The notes below the pieces were generated by a model that was not told the DNA's origin, made no database searches, and saw nothing but the letters and a program-made list of their open reading frames with translations. From NCBI RefSeq assembly GCF_018390555.1, contig NZ_JAHBGB010000041.1:62001-126000 (forward strand): DNA of 64,000 nt. Direction: 5' to 3'. Each line of letters begins with the position of its first letter. Positions within the stretch are counted from its first letter, which is position 1. Made by a program: the position numbers and the translations under genes. This DNA comes from Ancylobacter oerskovii (GTDB lineage: Bacteria; Pseudomonadota; Alphaproteobacteria; Rhizobiales; Xanthobacteraceae). Of this stretch, positions 63,896 through 64,000 are shown piece after piece.

Positions 63896-64000
63896 ATGAC
63901 CCTGTTCGCCGCGCGCCTGCCCGCCGCCCGTCTGTCCGTCGCCCTTGCCTGTGCCGCCCTGCTGATGGCAGTGCCGGCCGCCGATACCGCCTTCGCCCAG
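63896..64000 (+). CDS. cpoB: Start of an exported protein, probably CpoB/YbgF
   Basis: The last 105 bases of the window are an open frame starting MTLFAARLPAARLSVALACA and ending at the window edge within what is clearly a signal peptide (ending near AFAQ). Position after pal, the usual place of cpoB/ybgF (the Tol-Pal coordinator), supports the name, but only the signal peptide is visible, so the product is inferred from synteny. Confidence 0.6.
   Translation, partial: MTLFAARLPAARLSVALACAALLMAVPAADTAFAQ

Overview
This 64-kb window is a high-GC, densely coded chromosomal segment from an alphaproteobacterium. It most probably belongs to the Hyphomicrobiales (Rhizobiales), and the gene set fits the Xanthobacteraceae (Ancylobacter/Starkeya/Xanthobacter-like); that family-level call is inference. 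Support comes from a circularly permuted two-piece tmRNA gene, cysteine-free L31 and L36 of the alphaproteobacterial type, the alphaproteobacterial families DUF1013/TrcR, DUF1192, DUF1465, DUF2852, DUF4164 and DUF4169, and a ruvCAB-ybgC-tolQRAB-pal locus. No prophage, insertion sequence, CRISPR array, tRNA or rRNA was seen.

Layout. 0-5 kb: a secreted DUF1036 protein, then a minus-strand hflK-hflC-DUF2065-degP membrane and periplasmic protein quality-control block. 5-14 kb: a DUF4169/ribbon-helix-helix pair, fumC, a Spy-like periplasmic protein behind three helically phased GTTCAT repeats, a GNAT enzyme, thyA, the permuted ssrA gene followed directly by sspB (a tag RNA next to the adaptor for that tag), a flavin oxidoreductase and folA. 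14-24 kb: rpmJ, the ispH-thrB-rnhA-DUF4260 minus-strand operon, trcR with a clear promoter, prpE, two small DUF465 proteins, a 1-Cys peroxiredoxin, a DsbD-like domain protein and YqgE. 24-32 kb: a large 7TM-PAS-GGDEF-EAL protein with degenerate catalytic motifs, a Sel1-repeat protein, a ThiE/TenI-like protein and an 838-residue secreted glycine-rich protein.

32-39 kb holds minus-strand central carbon genes (tkt, gap, pgk, class I aldolase), with a terminator between gap and pgk. 39-49 kb: DUF4164-zapA, an inositol monophosphatase, a MotA/MotB-like ion-channel pair with an acetyltransferase, an ABC exporter, rpmE, DUF1465, DUF1192 and a quinone oxidoreductase, then a repeat-rich intergenic region and the 6S RNA gene (ssrS) ahead of fthC. 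49-55 kb: a YmdB-type phosphoesterase, a hydrolase-fold protein that lacks its nucleophile serine, yebC, intergenic palindromic repeats and three accessory genes. 55-64 kb: ruvCAB, a TetR regulator and a DUF2852 protein sharing a palindromic operator, and the ybgC-tolQRAB-pal-cpoB envelope operon, cut by the window edge in cpoB.

Most of the window is ordinary housekeeping sequence and I see no clearly new defence or mobile system. The best leads are: the TetR-DUF2852 regulon with a repeated AATGT-N5-ACATT operator; the orphan MotA/MotB-like pair, which resembles Zorya ZorAB without its effectors; ssrA-sspB adjacency; a candidate structured small RNA at about 46.3 kb; a triple palindrome whose first copy contains the yebC stop codon; and a perfect 14-bp inverted repeat between tkt and gap.
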